64,000 bases of DNA, taken from contig OX375883.1 of the NCBI GenBank assembly GCA_947359465.1, positions 95,058,293-95,122,292 on the forward strand, in the 5' to 3' direction. Positions 50,267 through 62,703 of the stretch are shown piece by piece; within the stretch, counting starts at the first letter, position 1, and every line of letters begins with the position of its first letter. Both the position numbers and the translations under genes were made by a program. The notes under the pieces are model-generated. The model saw nothing but the letters and a program-made list of their open reading frames with translations, ran no database searches and was not told the origin of the DNA. The stretch comes from Metellina segmentata (lineage: Eukaryota > Arthropoda > Arachnida > Araneae > Tetragnathidae).

Positions 50267-53200
50267 TTATCAATAAATATCGTTCCTCATTGTTACTTCC
50301 TCTACATCGTGTGAAACTGCAGGTGTCTACATGGGATACCTTACTGGTGGACATCCTTGCTAGTGATGCGGTTTAACTTATCCCAACTCATAAGGAAACC
50401 TTTGCTACTATGTTTCAGGAGGGCTCAGATCATTCAGTCAGCGATGCTGGTAGATATCCATCGCATCGTCTATTCTTTCATCATTATCTTAGAAATCATG
50501 ATACAAAACATTTATTTTTATTTCAGCTATTCGTAATTGTTTTCTTTTTATCAGCATTTATGAAACCTATTGTATTGTATACCTATTGTATTATCAATAA
50601 ATATCGTTCCTCATTGTTAATTCCTCTACATCGTGTGAAACTGCAGGTGTCTACATGGGATACCTTACTGGTGGACATCCTTGCTAGTGATGCGGTTTAA
50701 CTTATCCCAACTCATAAGGAAACATTTACTACTATGTTTCAGGAGGGCTCAGATCATTCAGTCAGCGATGTGGTAGATATCCATCGCATCGTCTATTCTT
50801 TCATCATTATCTTAGAAATCATGATACAAAACATTTATTTTTATTTCAGCTATTCGTAATTGTTTTCTTTTTATCAGCATTTATGAAACCTATTGTATTG
50901 TATACCTATTGTATTATCAATAAATATCGTTCCTCATTGTTACTTCCTCTACATCGTGTGAAACTGCAGGTGTCTACATGGGATACCTTACTGGTAGACA
51001 TCCTTGCTAGTGATGCGGTTAAACTTATCCCTACTCATAAGGAAACCTTTACTGCTATGTTTCAGGAGGGCTCAGATCATTCAGTCTGCGATGCTGGTAG
51101 ATATCCATCGCATCGTCTATTCTTTCATCATTATCTTAGAAATCATGATACAAAACGTTTATTTTTATTTCAGCTATTCGTAATTGTTTTCTTTTTATCA
51201 GCATTTATGAAACCTATTGTATTGTATACCTATTGTATTATCAATAAATATCGTTCCTCATTGTTAATTCCTCTACATCGTGTGAAACTGCAGGTGTCTA
51301 CATGGGATACCTTACTGGTGGACATCCTTGCTAGTGATGCGGTTTAACTTATCCCAACTCATAAGGAAACATTTACTACTATGTTTCAGGAGGGCTCAGA
51401 TCATTCAGTCAGCGATGTGGTAGATATCCATCGCATCGTCTATTCTTTCATCATTATCTTAGAAATCATGATACAAAACATTTATTTTTATTTCAGCTAT
51501 TCGTAATTGTTTTCTTTTTATCAGCATTTATGAAACCTATTGTATTGTATACCTATTGTATTATCAATAAATATCGTTCCTCATTGTTAATTCCTCTACA
51601 TCGTGTGAAACTGCAGGTGTCTACATGGGATACCTTACTGGTAGACATCCTTGCTAGTGATGCGGTTAAACTTATCCCTACTCATAAGGAAACCTTTACT
51701 GCTATGTTTCAGGAGGGCTCAGATCATTCAGTCTGCGATGCTGGTAGATATCCATCGCATCGTCTATTCTTTCATCATTATCTTAGAAATCATGATACAA
51801 AACGTTTATTTTTATTTCAGCTATTCGTAATTGTTTTCTTTTTATCAGCATTTATGAAACCTATTGTATTGTATACCTATTGTATTATCAATAAATATCG
51901 TTCCTCATTGTTAATTCCTCTACATCGTGTGAAACTGCAGGTGTCTACATGGGATACCTTACTGGTGGACATCCTTGCTAGTGATGCGGTTTAACTTATC
52001 CCTACTCATAAGGAAACCTTTACTGCTATGTTTCAGGAGGGCTCAGATCATTCAGTCTGCGATGCTGGTAGATATCCATCGCATCGTCTATTCTTTCATC
52101 ATTATCTTAGAAATCATGATACAAAACATTTATTTTTATTTCAGCTATTCGTAATTGTTTTCTTTTTATCAGCATTTATGAAACCTATTGTATTGTATAC
52201 CTATTGTATTATCAATAAATATCGTTCCTCATTGTTAATTCCTCTACATCGTGTGAAACTGCAGGTGTCTACATGGGATACCTTACTGGTAGACATCCTT
52301 GCTAGTGATGCGGTTTAACTTATCCCTACTCATAAGGAAACCTTTACTGCTATGTTTCAGGAGGGCTCAGATCATTCAGTCTGCGATGCTGGTAGATATC
52401 CATCGCATCGTCTATTCTTTCATCATTATCTTAGAAATCATGATACAAAACATTTATTTTTATTTCAGCTATTCGTAATTGTTTTCTTTTTATCAGCATT
52501 TATGAAACCTATTGTATTGTATACCTATTGTATTATCAATAAATATCGTTACTCATTGTTAATTCCTCTACATCGTGTGAAACTGCAGGTGTCTACATGG
52601 GATACCTTACTGGTGGACATCCTTGCTAGTGATGCGGTTAAACTTATCCCTACTCATAAGGAAACCTTTACTGCTATGTTTCAGGAGGGCTCAGATCATT
52701 CAGTCTGCGATGCTGGTAGATATCCATCGCATCGTCTATTCTTTCATCATTATCTTAGAAATCATGATACAAAACGTTTATTTTTATTTCAGCTATTCGT
52801 AATTGTTTTCTTTTTATCAGCATTTATGAAACCTATTGTATTGTATACCTATTGTATTATCAATAAATATCGTTCCTCATTGTTAATTCCTCTACATCGT
52901 GTGAAACTGCAGGTGTCTACATGGGATACCTTACTGGTGGACATCCTTGCTAGTGATGCGGTTTAACTTATCCCTACTCATAAGGAAACCTTTACTGCTA
53001 TGTTTCAGGAGGGCTCAGATCATTCAGTCTGCGATGCTGGTAGATATCCATCGCATCGTCTATTCTTTCATCATTATCTTAGAAATCATGATACAAAACA
53101 TTTATTTTTATTTCAGCTATTCGTAATTGTTTTCTTTTTATCAGCATTTATGAAACCTATTGTATTGTATACCTATTGTATTATCAATAAATATCGTTAC

Positions 53201-56200
53201 TCATTGTTAATTCCTCTACATCGTGTGAAACTGCAGGTGTCTACATGGGATACCTTACTGGTGGACATCCTTGCTAGTGATGCGGTTAAACTTATCCCTA
53301 CTCATAAGGAAACCTTTACTGCTATGTTTCAGGAGGGCTCAGATCATTCAGTCTGCGATGCTGGTAGATATCCATCGCATCGTCTATTCTTTCATCATTA
53401 TCTTAGAAATCATGATACAAAACGTTTATTTTTATTTCAGCTATTCGTAATTGTTTTCTTTTTATCAGCATTTATGAAACCTATTGTATTGTATACCTAT
53501 TGTATTATCAATAAATATCGTTCCTCATTGTTAATTCCTCTACATCGTGTGAAACTGCAGGTGTCTACATGGGATACCTTACTGGTGGACATCCTTGCTA
53601 GTGATGCGGTTAAACTTATCCCTACTCATAAGGAAACCTTTACTGCTATGTTTCAGGAGGGCTCAGATCATTCAGTCTGCGATGCTGGTAGATATCCATC
53701 GCATCGTCTATTCTTTCATCATTATCTTAGAAATCATGATACAAAACGTTTATTTTTATTTCAGCTATTCGTAATTGTTTTCTTTTTATCAGCATTTATG
53801 AAACCTATTGTATTGTATACCTATTGTATTATCAATAAATATCGTTCCTCATTGTTAATTCCTCTACATCGTGTGAAACTGCAGGTGTCTACATGGGATA
53901 CCTTACTGGTGGACATCCTTGCTAGTGATGCGGTTTAACTTATCCCTACTCATAAGGAAACCTTTACTGCTATGTTTCAGGAGGGCTCAGATCATTCAGT
54001 CTGCGATGCTGGTAGATATCCATCGCATCGTCTATTCTTTCATCATTATCTTAGAAATCATGATACAAAACATTTATTTTTATTTCAGCTATTCGTAATT
54101 GTTTTCTTTTTATCAGCATTTATGAAACCTATTGTATTGTATACCTATTGTATTATCAATAAATATCGTTACTCATTGTTAATTCCTCTACATCGTGTGA
54201 AACTGCAGGTGTCTACATGGGATACCTTACTGGTGGACATCCTTGCTAGTGATGCGGTTAAACTTATCCCTACTCATAAGGAAACCTTTACTGCTATGTT
54301 TCAGGAGGGCTCAGATCATTCAGTCTGCGATGCTGGTAGATATCCATCGCATCGTCTATTCTTTCATCATTATCTTAGAAATCATGATACAAAACGTTTA
54401 TTTTTATTTCAGCTATTCGTAATTGTTTTCTTTTTATCAGCATTTATGAAACCTATTGTATTGTATACCTATTGTATTATCAATAAATATCGTTCCTCAT
54501 TGTTAATTCCTCTACATCGTGTGAAACTGCAGGTGTCTACATGGGATACCTTACTGGTGGACATCCTTGCTAGTGATGCGGTTTAACTTATCCCTACTCA
54601 TAAGGAAACCTTTACTGCTATGTTTCAGGAGGGCTCAGATCATTCAGTCTGCGATGCTGGTAGATATCCATCGCATCGTCTATTCTTTCATCATTATCTT
54701 AGAAATCATGATACAAAACATTTATTTTTATTTCAGCTATTCGTAATTGTTTTCTTTTTATCAGCATTTATGAAACCTATTGTATTGTATACCTATTGTA
54801 TTATCAATAAATATCGTTCCTCATTGTTAATTCCTCTACATCGTGTGAAACTGCAGGTGTCTACATGGGATACCTTACTGGTAGACATCCTTGCTAGTGA
54901 TGCGGTTTAACTTATCCCTACTCATAAGGAAACCTTTACTGCTATGTTTCAGGAGGGCTCAGATCATTCAGTCTGCGATGCTGGTAGATATCCATCGCAT
55001 CGTCTATTCTTTCATCATTATCTTAGAAATCATGATACAAAACATTTATTTTTATTTCAGCTATTCGTAATTGTTTTCTTTTTATCAGCATTTATGAAAC
55101 CTATTGTATTGTATACCTATTGTATTATCAATAAATATCGTTACTCATTGTTAATTCCTCTACATCGTGTGAAACTGCAGGTGTCTACATGGGATACCTT
55201 ACTGGTGGACATCCTTGCTAGTGATGCGGTTAAACTTATCCCTACTCATAAGGAAACCTTTACTGCTATGTTTCAGGAGGGCTCAGATCATTCAGTCTGC
55301 GATGCTGGTAGATATCCATCGCATCGTCTATTCTTTCATCATTATCTTAGAAATCATGATACAAAACATTTATTTTTATTTCAGCTATTCGTAATTGTTT
55401 TCTTTTTATCAGCATTTATGAAACCTATTGTATTGTATACCTATTGTATTATCAATAAATATCGTTCCTCATTGTTAATTCCTCTACATCGTGTGAAACT
55501 GCAGGTGTCTACATGGGATACCTTACTGGTGGACATCCTTGCTAGTGATGCGGTTAAACTTATCCCTACTCATAAGGAAACCTTTACTGCTATGTTTCAG
55601 GAGGGCTCAGATCATTCAGTCTGCGATGCTGGTAGATATCCATCGCATCGTCTATTCTTTCATCATTATCTTAGAAATCATGATACAAAACATTTATTTT
55701 TATTTCAGCTATTCGTAATTGTTTTCTTTTTATCAGCATTTATGAAACCTATTGTATTGTATACCTATTGTATTATCAATAAATATCGTTACTCATTGTT
55801 AATTCCTCTACATCGTGTGAAACTGCAGGTGTCTACATGGGATACCTTACTGGTGGACATCCTTGCTAGTGATGCGGTTTAACTTATCCCAACTCATAAG
55901 GAAACCTTTGCTACTATGTTTCAGGAGGGCTCAGATCATTCAGTCTGCGCGATGCTGGTAGATATCCATCGCATCGTCTATTCTTTCATCATTATCTTAG
56001 AAATCATGATACAAAACATTTATTTTTATTTCAGCTATTCGTAATTGTTTTCTTTTTATCAGCATTTATGAAACCTATTGTATTGTATACCTATTGTATT
56101 ATCAATAAATATCGTTCCTCATTGTTAATTCCTCTACATCGTGTGAAACTGCAGGTGTCTACATGGGATACCTTACTGGTGGACATCCTTGCTAGTGATG

Positions 56201-56261
56201 CGGTTTAACTTATCCCTACTCATAAGGAAACCTTTACTACTATGTTTCAGGAGGGCTCAGA
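50267..56261 (+). repeat. 324-bp satellite array, ~18.5 units with higher-order structure
   Basis: The word ATGTTTCAGGAGGGCTCAG recurs at 50410, 50734, 51057, 51381, 51704, 52028, then every 324 bp to 55916, and at 56242. Units 2 and 4 carry a 1-bp deletion and unit 18 a 2-bp insertion. Diagnostic variants (CATTTA/CGTTTA, TCGTTCC/TCGTTAC, GTGGACA/GTAGACA, GGTTTAAC/GGTTAAAC) combine into repeated two- and three-unit blocks. Because 324 is 108 codons, frames run on wherever GGTTAAAC replaces the stop in GGTTTAAC, giving 96-, 154-, 204- and 312-residue frames. These are a by-product; no protein family is recognised. Each unit has CAATAAATATC and TTTTTATTTCAG, polyadenylation- and splice-acceptor-like. 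Confidence 0.97.
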
Positions 56262-56295
56262 CAATACCTCCTAGAGATAAGAAAGCCAAACCACT

Positions 56296-58535
56296 GTTTT
56301 GTGACGTCAGAAAAATTAGGCGATGCAAAACATCATTGTTGAGCGTTTGTTTATCAGCGAGTTCCGACTTCATTCAACGAATTATTTAGTTATTGGAATT
56401 TGTCAGCTTAAAGTAGCATAATGAAATGAAATTGAAAGCAGGGGAAGAAATATATATATATACAATTTATAATTGTGGGAAACAATAAAATATGACAAAG
56501 CAACGTTCAGAAGGTTAAAATATAAATAGTAATGTTTGCGATGCTTCATTGAATATCTGGAAAGTTACGGGAGGAAATAAATGCGACCCAGTGAAATTAA
56601 GAGTTTGAATTAATTATGGATACAAAATCAAATTGACAGTTTAAATTATATTTAATAGGCAATGATTAAAAAATTCTGAGACATCTGTGGGAAAAATAAA
56701 TTTTGAAGAATACCCATCATCCTTGATAAATGCAGCCATATAAATATATTTTTAATTTAGATTAATTTTCGGTTATTCATAAGAAAGGTTAAAATTTTCC
56801 AGGGCTATTTTTGTTGGGTTCTAGGACCTGTTGATAAATTATTGTATCTACGTGTATAGCGACAATATGATACATTTTACACAAAGAAAAGCTAAATTAT
56901 GATAGTAACATTTAGTAAATCCATTATTCAAATGAGTTTGCTAAAAAAATAATTTCCTTGTTAATGGAATTTAAAAAATGACGAGTTTAGTATTAATGCT
57001 TTTTTTTAGTTAATTAAAAAACATAACTATAGAAGTTGATCAGATAATTTTTTTTCAATTAGAAGCATTTGAAAACTATTTATATTTAACTATTTATATT
57101 TATGGAGGATGGATGCATATATCAGGTATCTCCAATGTCAATTGCATAATATTTTTTGACCAATATATCCATATAGTCCCTTTTATATTGTGTCAACTAT
57201 TTAAAAAATATTTTGCCTTAACTTTTGAAAAAGGAGGCTGGAGAAGTAAATCCTGTATGCAAGAATTAGTGAACACCCATGATATATTAGGGTAATTCCA
57301 TGCTGAAAAGTAAAAACTTGAAAAAATAAAATAAGATATATTTTACATAATTTTGGGCTTAAAAAAGACTGGAGTTCTTTGGTTTTGATTCATCGTGATT
57401 GTATTTGATTTATTGTAATGAAAATTTAGCTATTAGAATAAAATTTTGGAAAAATGAAATGTTATGTATGTTACTTAAATTTTTTTTAATTAAATTTAAT
57501 TGATGAATGACAGTTTTAAAAAATTTGCATGACTACAATTATGAAAGGCTTTAGAATTAATGTATATACTTTTCAAGCTATACCATGTTGAACAAAACAG
57601 AATTTTATTCAAATGTTCATGAACCTTTTCTGTTATTCCTCTTTACTGTAACGCAAGTTATTACAGTAAATTTAATTCTGTGGACTTAAAAATATCAGCA
57701 AATTAATAACATTCTTATCAAAGTTTAGCTTTTTACTAGTTTGTTGAACAATTCAAGTAAATATTTTGTTTTCTATTATTTTTTGCTAATATATTTACAC
57801 TTCAAGATCAGTATATTTGTCTAAATGTAAGTTACCGTGGAATTGCCCTATATACATATAACTTGACATGAAAATTCAATTCCAATAATGGATTAACTTT
57901 AAGCATATAGTGATTAGTACATTATTATCATACATGAAATCATTGAGCTAACAAATTAATATACAATTATATCAACCAGTCATTTCCAATGTACCCTATT
58001 GATAACATATTGAATACTATGGTAAGAAATTTATTTTAGAATTTCTAAAGTTCACTCACTGAAAGCAAAAAAATAATAGGACACTAGAAAAACAAATTTA
58101 ATTATCTTTATTAAACATAAAATTATCATAGCATAAAAATCAATACAATAAATTATTCATTTTAATGAATTTACATAGCATATCTGCCAACACCACATTG
58201 CAATAAAAAACATCCACAGTTACCTTTAAATAATTAAATTTTAAAATTTGTTAGAGTTTGAATTTTTCTATCTTTAGGAAATTTGTCATTTTGGGATTTT
58301 TAGGCCTTTTTTTATCTTTAGCAGACATATAACTAGCACAAATCATTTATTCTTTTGCATCAGTTCTTCAAAAATATTTTTGTTGATTTTTTCAGAATTG
58401 ACTTTTGTCGCAAGTTTCAACTGGCAGGAAAATTTCTGACGAGTTCAAAACATTTGACGTGATATTACATACAACATTTCTCTTATTTTGAAAGTCAACA
58501 ATTTTCAAAGTCTGTGGATAATAACTTAGATACAA
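56296..58535. other. Interior of the P-like element, no gene
   Basis: Very AT-rich non-coding sequence downstream of the transposase remains. Confidence 0.5.
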
Positions 58536-60492
58536 TTATGTAATTGTATATACTTTGGTAATTACATCATTAATTGGATACTTCAATCCACCTCGATCTA
58601 GATTTTTGATCAAAGCATAACATGAACTTAATTCAAGTTCTCTATCAACAGATAATTGAGCTTTACAAGATAAACAGTTGATGGTTTTTGAAAGAGAATG
58701 AACACAATAGCCAGCTACAAACACAATAGCAAGAATAGTGTCATTCAAGTCAGAAATATCAGAGTTACAAACATTAATTTTACCCAAAAATTGAATTTAT
58801 TCCCCCAAATTTTCAACTTCAACTACATCTTTCACATCTGAAATACCAATATCAATTTCACCATTTTTTTTTTAGCTTAACCATAATGGAAGAAGAGATA
58901 TAATTCTAATTTTTTTTTCAGTTTTAAAGAATTCTGTCAAATTTATATTATACTGGGCACCTGCTAGCTGGCGATAACTGCCAAAACAGTCTTCTAATTA
59001 ATCAGTTTGCAGTTAATATATACTAAAAATTTAACTCTTCTATACAATAAGTTGTTAGTTCTAATATTGCACGCGTTGTGTGATACAATGCTGTTTGTGT
59101 ATCAGCATATTTTACAATAGCATTTGATTCAATTTCATGAAGCTGTTTTAGTGTTAAGAGAGGCAGATTTTAATCTTTCTGTGATTTGTTCCGCATTAGA
59201 TAAATTATTGTCCAATTGGTAAAACATTGGATAAAACATACATTGTCCACAATTTTTTTGGTTTAGCCAATTATTTCTAATACATTTCAGTATGTGGACA
59301 GGTTCAATAATGGAAAACAATGGTTTTGAAGGGTCAGCAGGATGATTATAACAAATACTCAATTTGGGTGGGGAAGCAAAAAAAGAAACAGCTTTGCGAT
59401 TAATAGCATTATTGTCACTGATGATGTACCCAACTTTAAAACCAAGATGTTCAAGACCTATAACAATTTTAAACAAGAAATAAAGAATGTTCAAAATAAT
59501 TGTCTTAGCGGGTAAAATGTGTATAACATCTTTATAACTAGATTTTATACTTTGCAGCATAAATACATAAGCAGAATTAGTTGCCTTCTCACAGTTATAG
59601 GATACCCCAATAATATCACCACCCTTATAATCAAGAAAGGCTTTCAAATGAATTTCATCAATAAGTAATGATACATATTTGTCAGCATCATTTAAGTGTA
59701 AAATCTTTTCCTAAGCATATAATAAAAAATTATTATCAAGTCCTTCAGTTTAGGGATCAACATTAAATTTTGAACAGTCTCTTTACTGTCGAAGGATGGG
59801 GTATAATTACAAATCCACAAATTCTTAAAAATAGATACGCGTGAGGGGATATGGTAAAGATCAAACTGTTTAAAATTAAGAAATCAGAACTGTACCGATT
59901 TCGATTCTTGTGATTTTCAGCAAGTGATAGTTGTTCAGCAACAAACCCAATAATAAGCTTTGACTTTCACTTGCGACACACTTTAATAAGTCTTTCAGTA
60001 CATTCTGCGTTAAACTAAACATATTTTTAACATTACCGTCTCCATTTGGAGCATTCAGGTTTGATGTTTCCAAAAGAATGGAATCTAAAGTATTGATGTT
60101 ATTAATATGAAAGGGAAGTTTGTAATTTCCAATTTCAGAGATCATAACATTCTCTTTATAGGCTTTTATAAAACAATCTGAATCAACAACTACAGACAAG
60201 GATATCACTAGTGCTGACGTTGAGATGATAAGAAATAAAATGCCCTTTTCTTTTTTTAATACAGAATAGCAAGTTGGCACATTGATCATTTCAACACCTT
60301 CCAAATGCTGGTGATCGCTGCCTTTTGAAGCCGAGGCTTACAAAGGCTAACATAAATTTTCCTTCCATTTTTTTCGTCGAACTCTTCTGCGACGTACCTG
60401 ATGTCACTTGACAAAGTGAAGTTCAGAAACCTAAAATTATGTAATAATTTTAAAATAGAGTTCTTATTTAAATTTCTAACGCACAAACACAC
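58536..60492 (-). pseudogene. P-element/THAP9-like transposase, decayed
   Basis: Minus-strand pieces lie in order. 60492-60286 and 60304-59876 are an N-terminal part I cannot match in detail (FTLSSDIRYVAEEFDEKNG, LLHNFRFLNF), separated by a frameshift. 59647-59135 is the RNase H-like catalytic region with KVGYIISDNNAINRKAVSFF, YNHPADPSKPLFSI and PVHILKCIRNNWLNQK, clear marks of the P-element family. 58787-58536 is the C-terminal region with FVAGYCVHSL and C-x2-C. Many stops lie between. A THAP DNA-binding domain was not found, possibly lost or beyond the mariner insertion. Dead. Confidence 0.75.
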
Positions 60493-60593
60493 ACAAATCG
60501 CACCCCGGCTAGAAAAGTGAAGTCAAAAAATTAAAATTTTGATGTTATGTTATAGAAAAATATGTATGAGGTGCCCTATATTACTATTAAATA

Positions 60594-61406
60594 CAGGGTG
60601 TCCTAAAAGTTCCTGTACTGACAATTCGTAAATTTACTATACAAAAACAACAGACTTCAAAACAATAATTTTTATGCTAATGGTAAAAAGCACTTTTAAC
60701 CTAACGTAGAAAAAAACAATTTGAACTTACGTTTACAATAAATGTTCAAAATTTCCATCTTTTTCTTGGAGGCAAGACTGAAGTTTGCTCATATTTTTAG
60801 AAACACGTTTCAAGATGCTGAGTAATGACAATTTTCAGATTTCCTATTGTTTGGTGATTATCTTCATAAACTTTGTTCTTTAAATATCCCCACAGGAAAA
60901 AAATAAGGAATGTGCAGATTAGGGAACGAAATGGCCAAAGGTTTATTGAGACGAGGTGATCGCCAAAAAATCTTGAAGCATGCTCATGGTTGTTTCAAAA
61001 CATTTTGAATGGCAAGTTGCAACGTCTTGTTGGAACCAAGAGTCTCATTCATTCACTTCTAATAATGCAACAAATTGGTGAATAAGTTGATACAGGGTAT
61101 CTTTACTTAGTATTGCATCCTTTGGATATTTCTGTCGCCAAAAATCTTTACATCTTTCATGCGATTTATATTCTAAATAAGCCTCAAACAGGACAATTCT
61201 CTGAATGCATGATAAATTTATCTTGCAATGAAGAACAAAATGACATGGAACTCTTTTATCGCACAACTTGAGTGCAAAGAAAATCAAACGATAAAAATTA
61301 AAGAGTCGATAAAACAATATGCAGACGATAAAATTCAATAATTAAAAAAAAACACTGGCAATAAATTTTTTTAAAGTTGGAGTACAGGATCTTTTAGGAC
61401 ACCCTG
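60594..61406 (-). mobile_element. 813-bp mariner-like element, internally decayed
   Basis: Ends CAGGGTGTCCTAAAAG and the inverse form 26-bp inverted repeats with one mismatch, flanked by TA on both sides (60592-60593, 61407-61408), the Tc1/mariner duplication. On the minus strand 61338-61045 includes an N-terminal helix-turn-helix region (CIQRIVLFEAYLEYKSHERC ... KDTLYQLIHQF, DUF4817-like). Around 60900-60790 is a C-terminal WGYLK-like remnant. The catalytic middle is largely deleted. Confidence 0.85.
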
Positions 61407-61408
61407 TA

Positions 61409-62629
61409 GAATATAATAGAAGTAACCACCATAAATACTTACCTAAAATTTAAAGAAAGCTTATACTATTTCAATGTTTTATAGTATCCTTTAAGTGATG
61501 TTTCTCAAATTCTGCAATTTTGAGCTGTGTCACTTTTATTGCCAGGGTGCGATATGTCTATACAGAAATGCAGAGCTCCCCCAGACAGTTTCAGTAGGAC
61601 GCAGAAGGATAATTATGAATTATTACTCGACAAAATTTTCTCTTCTTCTATAATGCTTTTATTTTTTTAAAGTAAAATTGCATTATTACTATTTTTGTTG
61701 ATTGGCTACTGTTATAAACATGGAGTATTTTACAAAATTAATGCCTTACAAATGATCAAAACATACATTTTTCTCAATGAAAATTATTATTTTTCAACTC
61801 TTATCTCAATACTGTCTATGGATATTAAATTCATGTCACTCAACAGCAAACTTTCCATGTTGATATTATGACATGGGAGAGGTTTAGGATATATAAACAA
61901 AATAATACTGTAATAGGCTTATTCATTATTTGTTCGAATTGTTTTTTAATCATAATTAAAGTCAATTAAGATGTTTTGCTGAATTGTTATCACTATTATA
62001 TTGATTTATACATTTTAAACCGTAACTTTATATATACTCAATTATTTATCATTTACCATATCTTTATCATTTATAAGTCATGTATAAGTTTCAACGAAGT
62101 CTTTTTACTGCACATATCCTATCCGGGTTCTTGCCGGCTTTTAACTATTTACGTTATATTTTTACTCAAAAACAAAAGTCACCATACAAAAGTATCTTTA
62201 TATTTTTTCAATTCATGAAGTTTTTTATATGCTTCGATCATCATAAAACTACAGAATATAATGCCATCATAAAAAAAATATCTTCACTTACTTTAAAATT
62301 GTTAAGACATAATCCTTCCTCGGAATTGCCGATATCCATTTTCTTCTGAGCTCTGGGTCAGATGGAAAGCTGAAGACTAACTATTGAATTTGCATCGTAG
62401 TTCTACAATCCTCTACAATGAGGAACTGAACACTCAAAGGGAATCTTAATACTGCTTTGAGTACAAAAAAAAATATGCTTCAACAAAAGTATAACTTTAT
62501 AAAAGTTAAAAACCAACACATTCATCAATTTTCACCGCATAACGTTACGCAGTTATTTCAGGCTTTTTCGTAACCAGTGCGTTCCTATCATCGCCTAATT
62601 TTTGTGACGTCACTACTCTCTAGTGACGT
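61409..62629. other. Interior of the P-like element, no gene
   Basis: AT-rich. The plus-strand frames at 61976-62218 and 62080-62349 are hydrophobic, low-complexity and unconvincing. Confidence 0.5.
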
Positions 62630-62663
62630 AGTGGTTCGGCTTTCTTATCTCTAGGAGGTATTG

Positions 62664-62696
62664 GCTCAGATCATTCAGTCTGCGATGCTGGTAGAT
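62664..62696 (+). repeat. Right end of the 324-bp satellite array
   Basis: GCTCAGATCATTCAGTC ... GGTAGAT continues the unit interrupted at 56261 by the P-like element. It ends at GGTAGAT, one base short of where the inverted copy at 31355 begins (TCCATCGCATCG). Confidence 0.9.
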
Positions 62697-62703
62697 GCTG
62701 CAG

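Larger units (their letters stand above)
56262..62663 (-). mobile_element. P-like DNA transposon, 6.4 kb
   Basis: Terminal inverted repeats of 34 bp with one mismatch (CAATACCTCCTAGAGATAAG...) lie at 56262-56295 and 62630-62663, with a further shared subterminal GTGACGTCA ... AAAAATTAGGCGATG. GGCTCAGA is present on both sides (56254-56261, 62663-62670; 7 or 8 bp depending on the end base), and satellite sequence continues exactly across. The minus strand carries P-element-type transposase remains. A mariner-like element sits within. Confidence 0.85.

Noticed and set aside
49988..50354. Minus-strand frames at the satellite's left edge as the missing piggyBac C-terminal half
   Set aside because: None of the piggyBac blocks are present; the matching half lies at 31360-31760.
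50410..55882. Frames of 96-312 residues through the satellite as a repeat protein
   Set aside because: They exist because 324 is divisible by three; stops alternate with a single base, other units carry frameshifts, the translation has no family resemblance and substitutions show no codon bias.
50267..56261. CRISPR-like array
   Set aside because: The whole 324-bp unit is conserved with no unique spacers, and the context is eukaryotic.
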